Positions 8,053-16,041 of a DNA stretch of 64,000 nt are shown here, piece after piece; position 1 is the first letter of the stretch; each line of letters opens with the position of its first letter. A program made the translations under genes and the position numbers. The notes below the pieces were generated by a model, which did no database searches, was not told the origin of the DNA, and was given only the letters and a program-made list of their open reading frames with translations. This DNA is from Thiothrix sp. (lineage in GTDB: Bacteria > Pseudomonadota > Gammaproteobacteria > Thiotrichales > Thiotrichaceae). The stretch is taken from positions 1 to 64,000 of the forward strand of contig SSFA01000032.1 in NCBI GenBank assembly GCA_008015155.1, given 5' to 3'.

Positions 8053-8095
8053 CCCCTATTTAAGGGAGTAAACTGCCTAGACTGCTTACTTATCT
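8053..8095 (+). promoter_or_regulatory. Activator site and promoter of DUF4360 gene 3
   Basis: The palindrome CCCCTATTTAAGGG (8053-8066; extended arms CTCCC/GGGAG) is followed 34 bp later (start to start) by TACTTATCT (8087-8095) and TGGGGATGCC, the same layout as for paralogues 1 and 2. Confidence 0.65.
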
Positions 8096-8120
8096 TGGGG
8101 ATGCCGATCAGAAGTGGTAG

Positions 8121-8150
8121 TTGGCAAGATAGCCTCCAAGGTGATGCAGA
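8121..8150 (+). promoter_or_regulatory. Conserved leader element, DUF4360 gene 3
   Basis: Counterpart of the 30-nt block at 7240-7269. Here GGTGA (8140-8144) could also pair with TCACC (8155-8159) to form a 5-bp hairpin; that pairing is not conserved in gene 2. Confidence 0.45.
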
Positions 8151-8232
8151 CAAGTCACCGCGGTTGCAAGACAACCTAGGAAGTAAATTTTTAAATTAAT
8201 CAGTTATCAAATGGAATAAGAAGGACTACCTG

Positions 8233-8799
8233 ATGAAGAAGTTAACTCTTGTAGCAAGTGCTCTACTGACTGCGATCCTCAGCCAAGCGAATGTCGCGAC
8301 TGCCAACCAAGATGCTGTTTATTTCCAAGCACCTGCCATTGCAGGTTCTGGTTGCCCTGCAAACACTACTGATTTTGCGATTACACCCGATGGACAAACC
8401 CTGACTATTTTGTTTGATGCCTATTCCGCTGATCCTGGCAACAAAACCTGTAATATAGCGGTTCCTGTGCATGTGCCGAACGGCTTTCAAGTCTCTTTGG
8501 TCACCGCTGATTATCGCGGTTTCGTTGAAGGACGTGCGGATTTACGGCGCTCTTATTTCTTCGCTGGTGAAGTGGGGCCAAGCTTAGTCACTCCCTTCAA
8601 TGCAGGCAGTGGTCGTGAATACACTGAGCGCGATACCTTAACGACTTCCAGTCATACTTTTGCACGCTGCGGACAAGATGTGAATTTACGCATTCAAACT
8701 CGCATTATGACTAAAACTAATAATAGCTCGATCAGTGTTGACTCATTAGACTTAAACAACGGCATGATCTTCCAATTGCAATATCAGCGCTGCCATTAA
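8233..8799 (+). CDS. Secreted DUF4360 protein, paralogue 3
   Basis: This 188-residue protein has a signal peptide (MKKLTLVASALLTAILSQ... ending VATA|NQ). It is the most diverged of the three paralogues but keeps the DUF4360 core: QAPAIAGSGCPANTTDFAI, VHVPNGFQVSLVTADYRGF, LRRSYFFAGE and the DSLDLNNGMIF motif, with the same four cysteines. Changes cluster after the YFFAG segment (about residues 120-145). Strong ribosome-binding site GAAGGA. It shares the promoter layout with the other paralogues, so the three genes probably form one regulon under the adjacent two-component system. Confidence 0.85.
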   Translation: MKKLTLVASALLTAILSQANVATANQDAVYFQAPAIAGSGCPANTTDFAITPDGQTLTILFDAYSADPGNKTCNIAVPVHVPNGFQVSLVTADYRGFVEGRADLRRSYFFAGEVGPSLVTPFNAGSGREYTERDTLTTSSHTFARCGQDVNLRIQTRIMTKTNNSSISVDSLDLNNGMIFQLQYQRCH

Positions 8800-8806
8800 A
8801 TCTTAA

Positions 8807-8843
8807 GCTTGGCTCTAGCTGGGGGGTCTAGCTAGAGTCAAGC
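8807..8843. terminator. Bidirectional terminator between DUF4360 gene 3 and ppk1
   Basis: A 14-bp stem (8807-8820 pairs with 8830-8843; CTCTAGCT / AGCTAGAG core) with a 9-base loop lies between two convergent genes. T runs are weak on both sides, so efficiency is uncertain. Confidence 0.6.
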
Positions 8844-8879
8844 ATTTACTCATCTCGCTTAATTTAAAACCTTAAAACC

Positions 8880-11009
8880 TTAGTGCATCGTACTGGGTTG
8901 TTCTGCTAGCAGTCTGCCACTATAAACACCATCATCTGCCCCTAAAGAAGCCATTAATACCTCTTGAGCAGCTATCGGTAGCTCATGCAAAGCAGGTTCT
9001 AGCCTTGTATATTGACCATCAGCATCTAAGACCCAAGCCTGAGTATTATCCTGTAGATATAAGCAAAATGCTTCATCAACAACCCGCTTACGCAAAGTTT
9101 CATCGAGGATTGGGAAGGCGACTTCTACACGGCGAAAGAAATTTCTTGGCATCCAATCAGCACTGGAACAATAGATTTCTTCATCACCCGCATTTTTGAA
9201 ATAATACACGCGTGGATGCTCTAAAAATCGCCCCATCACCGAACGCACCCGAATATTCTCCGATACCCCAAGAATCCCCGGGCGCAAACAACATACGCCG
9301 CGTACAATCAAATCAACTTGCACACCCGCGCCCGAAGCTTGATATAAAGCACTAATCACTTCGGGTTCAATTAAAGCATTCATACGCGCCATAATATGGG
9401 TCGGCTTACCAGCTTTGGCGTGTGCAATCTCACGCTCGATTTTACGTAGAATGCTTTGATGTAAATGAAAAGGCGATTCCAGCAAGCAGTTCAAATGGCG
9501 AATATGCCCTAGCCCAGTCAGCATGTGAAAGATACGATGCATATCTTCAGTCATTTCGGGGCGACAGGTGAATAAACTGAAATCCGTATAGGCTTTAGCA
9601 GTACCGGCGTGATAGTTGCCAGTACCTAAATGTGCATAACGCATTAATTTACCCTGCTCACGCCGTACCACTAAGCAAAGTTTGGCATGCGTTTTATAGC
9701 CAACTACTCCATACACGACATGCGCATTGGCCTCTTGTAGACGACTAGTCAGCGCAATATTCGCTTCCTCATCAAAACGCGCTCGTAACTCTACGACCAC
9801 CGTGACTTCTTTACCCGCCCGCGCTGCCCGCGCCAAACTATCGACGAGTGCCGAGTCTTTACCAGTACGATAGAGCGTCATTTTAATCGCTAATACATCT
9901 GGATCGCGGGCTGCCTGTGCCACGAAATCCAACACAGGCTGGAAAGATTGAAAGGGTTGATGTAAGAGCACATCCCCTGCCCGAATTTGCCGAAACATAT
10001 CGCGTTTTCCGCTCGTTAAAGCTGGCAAACTGCCGGGTTGAAAAGGACGAAACCGTAACTCAGGCCGATCTACTAAATCTAAAACAGTTTGTAAGCGATT
10101 TAAGTTAACCGGCCCATTCACACGATAAACTTCTTGCTGCTTCAAGTGAAAATGACGCTGCAAATAATCCACACTTTCTTGCGGACAGTGATCTGAAACC
10201 TCTAAACGCAAGGCAGTGCCAGTATTACGTTGTGCCAGCTCACCTTTCATTGCTTTTAGTAAATCGTCGACTTCTTCCTCATCCACATACATATTACTAT
10301 TACGAGTAATACGAAATTGATGGCAGCCACCTACGGTCATGCCCGGAAACAGTCGACCAATAAAAGCGTGCAAGACGGAGGACAAAAATACAAAGCTCTC
10401 ACTAGTGGGTGCAATCTCTGCTGGCAAACGAATAATGCGAGGTAACACCCGCGGAGCTTGTACAATGGCAGCATCAATTTCGCGCCCAAAAGCATCGACT
10501 CCATCCAGCTCAACAATGAAGTTCAAGCTTTTATTAATCACTTTAGGGAAAGGATGTGAAGGATCTAAACCTAAAGGATTTAGCAGCGGCATTAATTCAT
10601 TATCAAAATAATCGGAGAGCCATTCACGCTGCTCTTCATTCCACTTGGTGCGTCGCACAAAATAAATGCCTGCTTGCTTGAGTGCAGGAATCAAGACTTG
10701 ATTTAAAACCTCATATTGCTGAGCAACCAAGATATGTGCACGCACTGCAATTTCATCTAAGACTTCATGAGGCTCTAAGCCATCGGCTCCAACCTGACTC
10801 AAACCTAAGGCTTGTTGCTGACGCAAGCTCCCAACCCGTACTTCAAAAAACTCATCCAAATTTGAGCTAGAAATACAGAGAAAACGTAAGCGCTCTAAAA
10901 GAGGCAAGCTTTGATCTTTAGCTAATTCTAAAACACGATGATTGAAGGCCAGAAGGCTGAGTTCACGATTGATAAAATACTGCGGACTCATTAAGGGTGC
11001 TGTGCTCAT
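8880..11009 (-). CDS. ppk1: Polyphosphate kinase 1
   Basis: A 709-residue PPK1, the usual length. It reversibly makes inorganic polyphosphate from ATP. The N-terminal domain starts FINRELSLLAFNHRVLELA; the catalytic PLD-like C1/C2 domains include IKMTLYRTGKDS, the HLGTGNYH segment with the autophosphorylated His, and a second motif with YCSSADWMPRNFFRRVE. The gene stands alone with no ppx beside it, and a terminator lies downstream. Polyphosphate storage fits environmental gammaproteobacteria. Confidence 0.97.
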   Translation of the reverse strand: MSTAPLMSPQYFINRELSLLAFNHRVLELAKDQSLPLLERLRFLCISSSNLDEFFEVRVGSLRQQQALGLSQVGADGLEPHEVLDEIAVRAHILVAQQYEVLNQVLIPALKQAGIYFVRRTKWNEEQREWLSDYFDNELMPLLNPLGLDPSHPFPKVINKSLNFIVELDGVDAFGREIDAAIVQAPRVLPRIIRLPAEIAPTSESFVFLSSVLHAFIGRLFPGMTVGGCHQFRITRNSNMYVDEEEVDDLLKAMKGELAQRNTGTALRLEVSDHCPQESVDYLQRHFHLKQQEVYRVNGPVNLNRLQTVLDLVDRPELRFRPFQPGSLPALTSGKRDMFRQIRAGDVLLHQPFQSFQPVLDFVAQAARDPDVLAIKMTLYRTGKDSALVDSLARAARAGKEVTVVVELRARFDEEANIALTSRLQEANAHVVYGVVGYKTHAKLCLVVRREQGKLMRYAHLGTGNYHAGTAKAYTDFSLFTCRPEMTEDMHRIFHMLTGLGHIRHLNCLLESPFHLHQSILRKIEREIAHAKAGKPTHIMARMNALIEPEVISALYQASGAGVQVDLIVRGVCCLRPGILGVSENIRVRSVMGRFLEHPRVYYFKNAGDEEIYCSSADWMPRNFFRRVEVAFPILDETLRKRVVDEAFCLYLQDNTQAWVLDADGQYTRLEPALHELPIAAQEVLMASLGADDGVYSGRLLAEQPSTMH

Positions 11010-11158
11010 GTAGACGTATTCAGTTTATGTCAGTGCGGATACTTGATATCGGAAAGTGCGCAACCATAATCTATAGTTGATGAATGTATGATGACAAACT
11101 CCAGTTAAATTGCTAGCAGCTTCACTTTTTAGCTGACTTTAAACAAGGATAATAAGCA

Positions 11159-11629
11159 ATGACCATGCCTACCGAAGGGGTGTCTATCCCTGATTTTTCA
11201 GCAGCAATGACCTCTGGCAAAACCTTCCGCCTATCCGATTTCTATGGCAAACAAGCCGTAGTGCTGTATTTTTATCCTAAGGATAGTACGCCCGGTTGTA
11301 CGACAGAGGGCTTAGACTTTAGTGCGGCTTATGCTGATTTTCAGGCTAGTGATGCAGAAATTTTTGGTATCTCGCGCGATAGCCTTAAATCGCATGAAAA
11401 CTTTAAAACCAAACAAAACTTTCCTTTCGAATTAATTGCTGACCCAGAGGAGCAGATTTGTCAGTTGTTTGATGTCATCAAAATGAAAAATATGTATGGC
11501 AAACAAGTACGCGGCATAGAACGCAGCACGTTCTTGATTGACCAGCACGGCGTACTTCGGCAAGCATGGCGTAAAGTCAGTGTAAAAGGGCATGTCGCTG
11601 AAGTGTTAGCAGCTGTTCGAGCGCTTTAA
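11159..11629 (+). CDS. bcp: Thiol peroxidase of the Bcp/PrxQ type
   Basis: A 156-residue cytoplasmic peroxiredoxin that reduces hydroperoxides. The peroxidatic site is YPKDSTPGCTTE with Cys48. The resolving Cys that most Bcp proteins carry five residues later (PGCTxxAC) is replaced here (PGCTTEGLDF), so it is probably a one-Cys form or uses the Cys in EEQICQLFD. The conserved Arg is in GIERSTFLID. AAGGAT precedes the ATG. phoH follows 23 bp downstream and may be co-transcribed. Confidence 0.92.
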   Translation: MTMPTEGVSIPDFSAAMTSGKTFRLSDFYGKQAVVLYFYPKDSTPGCTTEGLDFSAAYADFQASDAEIFGISRDSLKSHENFKTKQNFPFELIADPEEQICQLFDVIKMKNMYGKQVRGIERSTFLIDQHGVLRQAWRKVSVKGHVAEVLAAVRAL

Positions 11630-11652
11630 TAATTACTATACGGAAAGCACGC

Positions 11653-13074
11653 ATGACTCCAGCACATCCCCAACATACGCACGATAAACGCCTGTTTGTT
11701 CTTGATACTAACGTTTTAATTCATGATCCGACTGCCCTGTTTCGTTTCCATGAACATGATGTGTTCTTGCCGATGGTGGTTTTGGAAGAATTAGATAAAA
11801 ACAAAATGGGCGTTTCAGAAGTCGCTCGTAATGTCCGCCAAGCCAGCCGTTTTTTAAATGACCTCATTGAAGCCGAGGGCGAAGGCTCACTCGAAAATGG
11901 TGTATCACTCGATGCCAATCAAATTTTTAGTAATGGCAAAAATCCGCATGGGCGTCTGTTCTTCCAAACAGAGCTAATTGAAACCACGCTCCCACCTAAT
12001 CTACCCAGCAATTCGCCTGACAATGCGATTTTAGGCGTAGCCCTTAAACTGCGTGATCGCTATCCAGAGCGTGATGTGATTTTGGTCTCTAAAGATATTA
12101 ATCTGCGGATTAAAGCCAATATCGTTAATCTCAAAGCCGAAGATTACTTTAATGATCAGGTACTAGAAGATGCTGATCTTTTACCACGCGGCTTTCATGA
12201 TCTGCCGGAAAACTTCTGGGAAGAACACAGCAAAAATATGCACTCTTGGAAGGAGCAAGGGCATACCTTCTATCGTTTACAAGGCCCATTAACTGAAGAA
12301 TGGCAACCGGGTGAGTTTATTAGCCTCGCGGGTGATAATGGCTTTCAAGCTATCGTACGCGAAATCAAACGGGATCATGTCATTGTCGAAACGATTCATA
12401 ATTACACCGACACACGCCATGCCGTATGGGGCATCAATGCCCGTAATCGTGAGCAAAACTTTGCACTGAATCTGCTGATGGACCCAGATATTGACATGGT
12501 CACTTTGCTCGGTGCAGCAGGTACTGGTAAAACGCTGTTGACGCTAGCAGCCGGCTTAGCTCAGATGCTTGATGAGCAACTGTATAAAGAAATCATCATG
12601 ACGCGTGTGACAGTGCCCGTGGGGGAAGATATTGGCTTCTTACCCGGTACGGAAGAAGAAAAAATGGCACCTTGGATGGGTGCGCTGATGGATAACCTTG
12701 AAGTTTTGACCCAACCTACTAGCGGCGGCAAATGGGCGCGTGGGGCAACCGATGAGTTTTTAATGAGCAAGATTAAGATCAAATCCCTCAACTTCATGCG
12801 CGGACGCACCTTTTTAAATCGCTATATCATTATTGACGAGGCACAAAATCTCACGCCGAAACAAATGAAAACCCTCATTACTCGTGCTGGCCCCGGAACT
12901 AAAGTCGTGTGTTTAGGCAATATTGCACAAATCGATACCCCTTACTTAACCGAGACTTCCTCCGGTTTAACCTATGTTGTCGATCGGTTCAAGAGCTGGG
13001 AATATAGTGGGCATGTCACTTTACAACGGGGTGAGCGCTCACGCTTAGCGGATTTCGCTTCTGACAATCTCTAA
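11653..13074 (+). CDS. PIN domain-PhoH ATPase fusion (YlaK/PhoH2-like)
   Basis: A 473-residue protein. An N-terminal PIN ribonuclease-like domain (about 12-145) has acidic residues in VLDTNVLIHDP, VLEELD and DNAILGVAL. A PhoH ATPase domain (about 250-470) has Walker A GAAGTGKT and Walker B YIIIDEAQN. PIN-PhoH proteins are RNA-acting ATPases/helicases that unwind and cleave RNA; their physiological role is poorly known. Length and domain order match the family. A bidirectional hairpin terminator separates it from the convergent carbonic anhydrase gene. Confidence 0.93.
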   Translation: MTPAHPQHTHDKRLFVLDTNVLIHDPTALFRFHEHDVFLPMVVLEELDKNKMGVSEVARNVRQASRFLNDLIEAEGEGSLENGVSLDANQIFSNGKNPHGRLFFQTELIETTLPPNLPSNSPDNAILGVALKLRDRYPERDVILVSKDINLRIKANIVNLKAEDYFNDQVLEDADLLPRGFHDLPENFWEEHSKNMHSWKEQGHTFYRLQGPLTEEWQPGEFISLAGDNGFQAIVREIKRDHVIVETIHNYTDTRHAVWGINARNREQNFALNLLMDPDIDMVTLLGAAGTGKTLLTLAAGLAQMLDEQLYKEIIMTRVTVPVGEDIGFLPGTEEEKMAPWMGALMDNLEVLTQPTSGGKWARGATDEFLMSKIKIKSLNFMRGRTFLNRYIIIDEAQNLTPKQMKTLITRAGPGTKVVCLGNIAQIDTPYLTETSSGLTYVVDRFKSWEYSGHVTLQRGERSRLADFASDNL

Positions 13075-13086
13075 TCTTTTTTATGG

Positions 13087-13115
13087 AGCCTAGCAGGGAG
13101 TTTTTCTGCTAGGCT
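13087..13115. terminator. Bidirectional terminator between phoH and carbonic anhydrase
   Basis: A perfect 10-bp stem AGCCTAGCAG / CTGCTAGGCT with a 9-base loop lies between two convergent genes. Confidence 0.75.
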
Positions 13116-13127
13116 AGTCACTTAAGC

Positions 13128-13778
13128 CTAAATCGACGTAAATGGCTCATTAGGTACATCGAAGAAATCGACTTTACCCGTTTCTAAGGAGTACTCAGCA
13201 CCCACTACCATTAAGCCATCATTGGCAATTAACTTTTCTAAAATTTCCGAACCGTGACGAACATGACTAGTAGCCATACGAATATTAGCGCGCACAGCAT
13301 GTTGCATGAGCTTTTCAGGATGATCCTTAAGGTCAGTTTCCATCAAAGTTGCCACTGCTGGAGCAATACGCTCCACAATATAGCGCTGATGGGAAGAAGG
13401 ATTTTTCTCTTTATTGCGTAGATCCGCCAAGGTCGCATTGACGGCCCCACATTGAGTATGCCCCATTACAATGACTAGACGTGTCCCATATTGGGTAGCA
13501 GCAAATTCAATACTACCGATTTGTGAAGGGGCAACCACATTGCCTGCTACCCGAATCACAAACAATGCCCCTAAGCCCTGATCAAACACGACCTCAGCAG
13601 GTACTCTTGAATCAGAACAGCCCAAAATAATAGCGAATGGGTTTTGTCCTGCCGTTAAAGCAGCACGCTGTGTATGGCTAAGCATTGAGTCGAGGCTACG
13701 AACATTGTTGGCAAAACGCTCATTGCCTTCCTGTAGGCGGCGCAGAGCTTCGCTAGCACTCACGGCGATATCAGTCAT
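13128..13778 (-). CDS. Beta-class carbonic anhydrase
   Basis: A 216-residue cytoplasmic zinc enzyme interconverting CO2 and bicarbonate. Zinc ligands are visible as Cys and Asp in GCSDSRVPAEVVFDQG and His/Cys in HTQCGAV. No signal peptide, so it is the cytoplasmic form. The ATG at 13778 has GGAG 6 bases upstream; a TTG at 13790 is in frame but less likely. crcB lies upstream on the same strand (gap 113 bp). Confidence 0.95.
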   Translation of the reverse strand: MTDIAVSASEALRRLQEGNERFANNVRSLDSMLSHTQRAALTAGQNPFAIILGCSDSRVPAEVVFDQGLGALFVIRVAGNVVAPSQIGSIEFAATQYGTRLVIVMGHTQCGAVNATLADLRNKEKNPSSHQRYIVERIAPAVATLMETDLKDHPEKLMQHAVRANIRMATSHVRHGSEILEKLIANDGLMVVGAEYSLETGKVDFFDVPNEPFTSI

Positions 13779-13891
13779 ATCAGACTCCAATTCCGGGCTT
13801 CCATCGCTGAGCCGGATAATTTAGTTGGTGGTGCAATGCAGTAAATCGATTACTCATGCGCTTGTCAATAAAACTAATCGTAACTGGCAGC

Positions 13892-14281
13892 TTAGGGTGC
13901 ACGTAACCATTGCCAAGATAAAATACCAAGCCAAGTCATCAGCACTGAACCCAGTACATGCACTAAGACTAAGCCCAAAGCCCAAGATACGCGCCCTGTT
14001 TGCAAGAGATTGAAGGTTTCCGCGGAAAAAGTTGAAAACGTTGTCAAACCACCACAAAACCCGGTTATCCATAGCAAACGCCACTCGGGGCTAAGATGAG
14101 GCATCTGCGCAAACACGGCCAAGGCGATACCAATCACATAAGCTCCAATTAGATTTGCAAGTAATGTGCCGGGTGGTAGGAGTGGAAACCAAGCATTTAA
14201 ACGTAGACCTAACTGCCAACGTAAGATCGCGCCAAGCGCAGCACCTACTGCAATGGCTAAGATGGGTTTCCAAGGCATCAT
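13892..14281 (-). CDS. crcB: Fluoride efflux channel CrcB/Fluc
   Basis: A 129-residue membrane protein with four TM helices that exports fluoride as a dual-topology dimer. The family motifs GTLLANLIGAYVIG (TM2) and the central GFCGGLTTFSTFSAE (TM3 break with phenylalanine and Thr/Ser) are intact. No fluoride-riboswitch pattern was found upstream. Two adjacent ATGs (14281 and 14278) are possible starts. Confidence 0.95.
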   Translation of the reverse strand: MMPWKPILAIAVGAALGAILRWQLGLRLNAWFPLLPPGTLLANLIGAYVIGIALAVFAQMPHLSPEWRLLWITGFCGGLTTFSTFSAETFNLLQTGRVSWALGLVLVHVLGSVLMTWLGILSWQWLRAP

Positions 14282-14465
14282 AAAGACTCACCATGCAAGC
14301 AAGTTTGAAAACATGGATTTATCGGCTTAAAGCAAGGTTTTAATAAGTACATGAGCAAACTCGTCTAGCCTTAATTTATATATTTAATAGTTTAAACGAG
14401 CGTTTTTTTGAACAACAGAGCATCAGTCAGTAAACTAGTGCTTGACGAATAACAGAGAATAAGTG

Positions 14466-14810
14466 ATGCGAATTATTGAAGGCGACTTAGCGGGCAGCCA
14501 AGTTAAAATCAATCAAGACAATGCGACCCTAGAAATTCATGCTCGGCTTTTGGTGGCTAAATCTTATCGACTTCCTCAGGATGTAAGCACCTTTAAAGTG
14601 CTGAGTAACAAACATTTTCACAGCTTTGAACAATGGATCATTATGATTGTGCTCTCCCTTACTGGGGTAGGTTTATTCATCAGCATTCCTATGTATTTTC
14701 TAGCTAAGAAACAACGCTTTACTGTGCATCTACAACCCAAGCACGGTCATCCTCTGGTGATTGAAGGTAATAAAGACGACTGGAAAGAGCTCAAACTGTA
14801 TCTTAAATAA
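14466..14810 (+). CDS. Small membrane protein of unknown function
   Basis: A 114-residue protein with a hydrophilic N-terminus, one strong TM segment or hairpin (about 58-80, WIIMIVLSLTGVGLFISIPMY) and a basic C-terminal tail (HLQPKHGHPLVIEGNKDDW). I do not recognise the family. The ATG at 14466 follows a GTG at 14463; either could be the start. Codon use looks normal. It has no obvious partner among the neighbours. Confidence 0.6.
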   Translation: MRIIEGDLAGSQVKINQDNATLEIHARLLVAKSYRLPQDVSTFKVLSNKHFHSFEQWIIMIVLSLTGVGLFISIPMYFLAKKQRFTVHLQPKHGHPLVIEGNKDDWKELKLYLK

Positions 14811-14931
14811 AGTTCAGGCCTTTCTCTGAAAGCTAGAAGCGCTGATATCAAGCCTTTTAGGCTTGCCAAAGATTGGCAAATCTAAAAGTGCGTGCTAGCC
14901 TAAACTCTATCTACAACCAGAGGAGTAGCCT

Positions 14932-15297
14932 ATGTCCCACGAAGGTTATCATGAACCAATAGAAGAGTTATCGGATGCCACCCGCGATATGCATCGGGCA
15001 ATTGAATCCTTGATGGAAGAGTTTGAAGCAGTCGACTGGTATAATCAGCGTGTCGATGCTTGCAAAGACAAAGATCTAAAAGCCATCTTAGAACACAATC
15101 GCGACGAAGAAAAAGAGCATGCAGCGATGGTGCTAGAATGGATTCGCCGTAAAGATCCCAAAATGGATGAATTTTTAAAAGAATTCTTGTTTAAAACTGG
15201 CTCAATCACTCATGCTGAAGAAGAAGCGAAGGCAGAGAAACCTGCAGCCAAACCTAAAGCTGCACCTAAGAAAAAGCCTGCGCCCAAAAGTGAATAA
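14932..15297 (+). CDS. Encapsulin-type ferritin-like protein (EncFtn), orphan
   Basis: A 121-residue helical protein. The core (about 8-95) matches encapsulated ferritins: EEFEAVDWYNQRVDAC followed by HNRDEEKEHAAM. Ferroxidase ligands Glu30, Glu32, Glu60 and His63 and the entry-site Trp36 correspond to the Rhodospirillum rubrum EncFtn residues. These proteins oxidise and deliver iron inside encapsulin nanocompartments. Here no encapsulin shell gene follows within the window, and the C-terminus is a Lys/Pro/Ala-rich tail (KPAAKPKAAPKKKPAPKSE) instead of the usual hydrophobic shell-targeting peptide. Strong ribosome-binding site AGAGGAG. Confidence 0.9.
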   Translation: MSHEGYHEPIEELSDATRDMHRAIESLMEEFEAVDWYNQRVDACKDKDLKAILEHNRDEEKEHAAMVLEWIRRKDPKMDEFLKEFLFKTGSITHAEEEAKAEKPAAKPKAAPKKKPAPKSE

Positions 15298-15311
15298 TGA
15301 AGTTATGAAAT

Positions 15312-15330
15312 CCGCTACCTAAGGTAGTGG
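15312..15330 (+). terminator. Putative terminator hairpin after the EncFtn gene
   Basis: An 8-bp stem CCGCTACC / GGTAGTGG (one G-T pair) with loop TAA, followed by a short T-rich stretch. A second hairpin, CCTACC / GGTAGG, lies at 15355-15376. Confidence 0.5.
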
Positions 15331-15355
15331 GTTTATATCTACATTAAGATGATGC

Positions 15356-15640
15356 CTACCAAGTGTCTGTGGTAGGTGTCCCATGGTGATAGCGTACTAG
15401 CCAACGACCGGCTGTTTTAATCCAAATTGAAGATCGATAAGTAAAGTCTATTGGGGTGCTCTTGCACTGATCGATAAGTTAATCCAGCAACCTCTGTTGC
15501 TAATCAATAAATCGCAAAGTACTCGGATAGAGTGTTAGGCACTGTGTGTTGAGTACCTAGATACTTAACAAAGGTTGCTCGATCGTAAACCCGACTACAA
15601 ACCTAGTATGAAACTCAAGAACAGAGTGCACTTAAAAGTC
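15356..15640 (-). pseudogene. Decayed NTF2/SnoaL-like (DUF4440-type) gene
   Basis: This gap has no intact gene. The minus strand translates as SSIWIKTAGRWLVRYHHGTP near its 3' end, preceded after a frameshift by ATEVAGLTYRSV and, beyond an in-frame stop, by SRVYDRATFVKYLGTQ. Order and spacing fit the small NTF2-fold proteins of the DUF4440 type (GR.YDR..., LTYRS, SSIW, GTP). At least one frameshift and several stops make it a pseudogene. Boundaries are approximate. Confidence 0.6.
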
Positions 15641-15660
15641 TGCGCCCCCAAACCTTGATG

Positions 15661-16008
15661 TCAACTATGATATTCACCAATAATCTCAATATTGCCCACA
15701 ATATTCTCATTTAACTCTGCTAAATCCTCAGCTGGAATCCACCACTCTGTATGTTCCGCCCCACCCACTTTCTGTATTTCATAACGGCTCATAAAAGTAC
15801 TGCGTACTTGGAAGCGAGTCACATAACCAACGCCTGAAAATTTCACATTCCACTGGCTTGCAATTTGAATAGCGTATTGTTCATTGGTGACGGGGTAAAA
15901 GATAGGTTGCTCAGGCAAGCGTGGAGGCCAACATTTAAAACCACTGGCTCTAACCAGCTCTAATTCTTTCGGCCCAGTTGGTCGGTAGAGTGTTATCGTC
16001 TCAATCAT
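15661..16008 (-). CDS. Conserved small protein (labelled ADP-ribosylation/crystallin J1 in databases)
   Basis: A 115-residue soluble protein starting MIETITLYRPTGPKELELV, with PPRLPEQPIFYPVTNEQYA and HTEWWIPAEDLAELN. This matches a widespread family of about 110 residues that databases often name ADP-ribosylation/crystallin J1; that name is not experimentally based as far as I know. No catalytic motif is recognisable. It lies 33 bp downstream of the SRPBCC gene on the same strand. Confidence 0.75.
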   Translation of the reverse strand: MIETITLYRPTGPKELELVRASGFKCWPPRLPEQPIFYPVTNEQYAIQIASQWNVKFSGVGYVTRFQVRSTFMSRYEIQKVGGAEHTEWWIPAEDLAELNENIVGNIEIIGEYHS

Positions 16009-16041
16009 TGCACTATCTTCAAAATGGTTTACACAGTAATT

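Noticed and set aside
14282..14400. Fluoride riboswitch before crcB
   Set aside because: The minus-strand leader lacks the GGNGATG-type start and the conserved pseudoknot pieces of the crcB motif.
15298..15660. Encapsulin shell gene fragment after the ferritin gene
   Set aside because: All six frames of the gap were considered; the only readable remnant is NTF2/DUF4440-like on the opposite strand.
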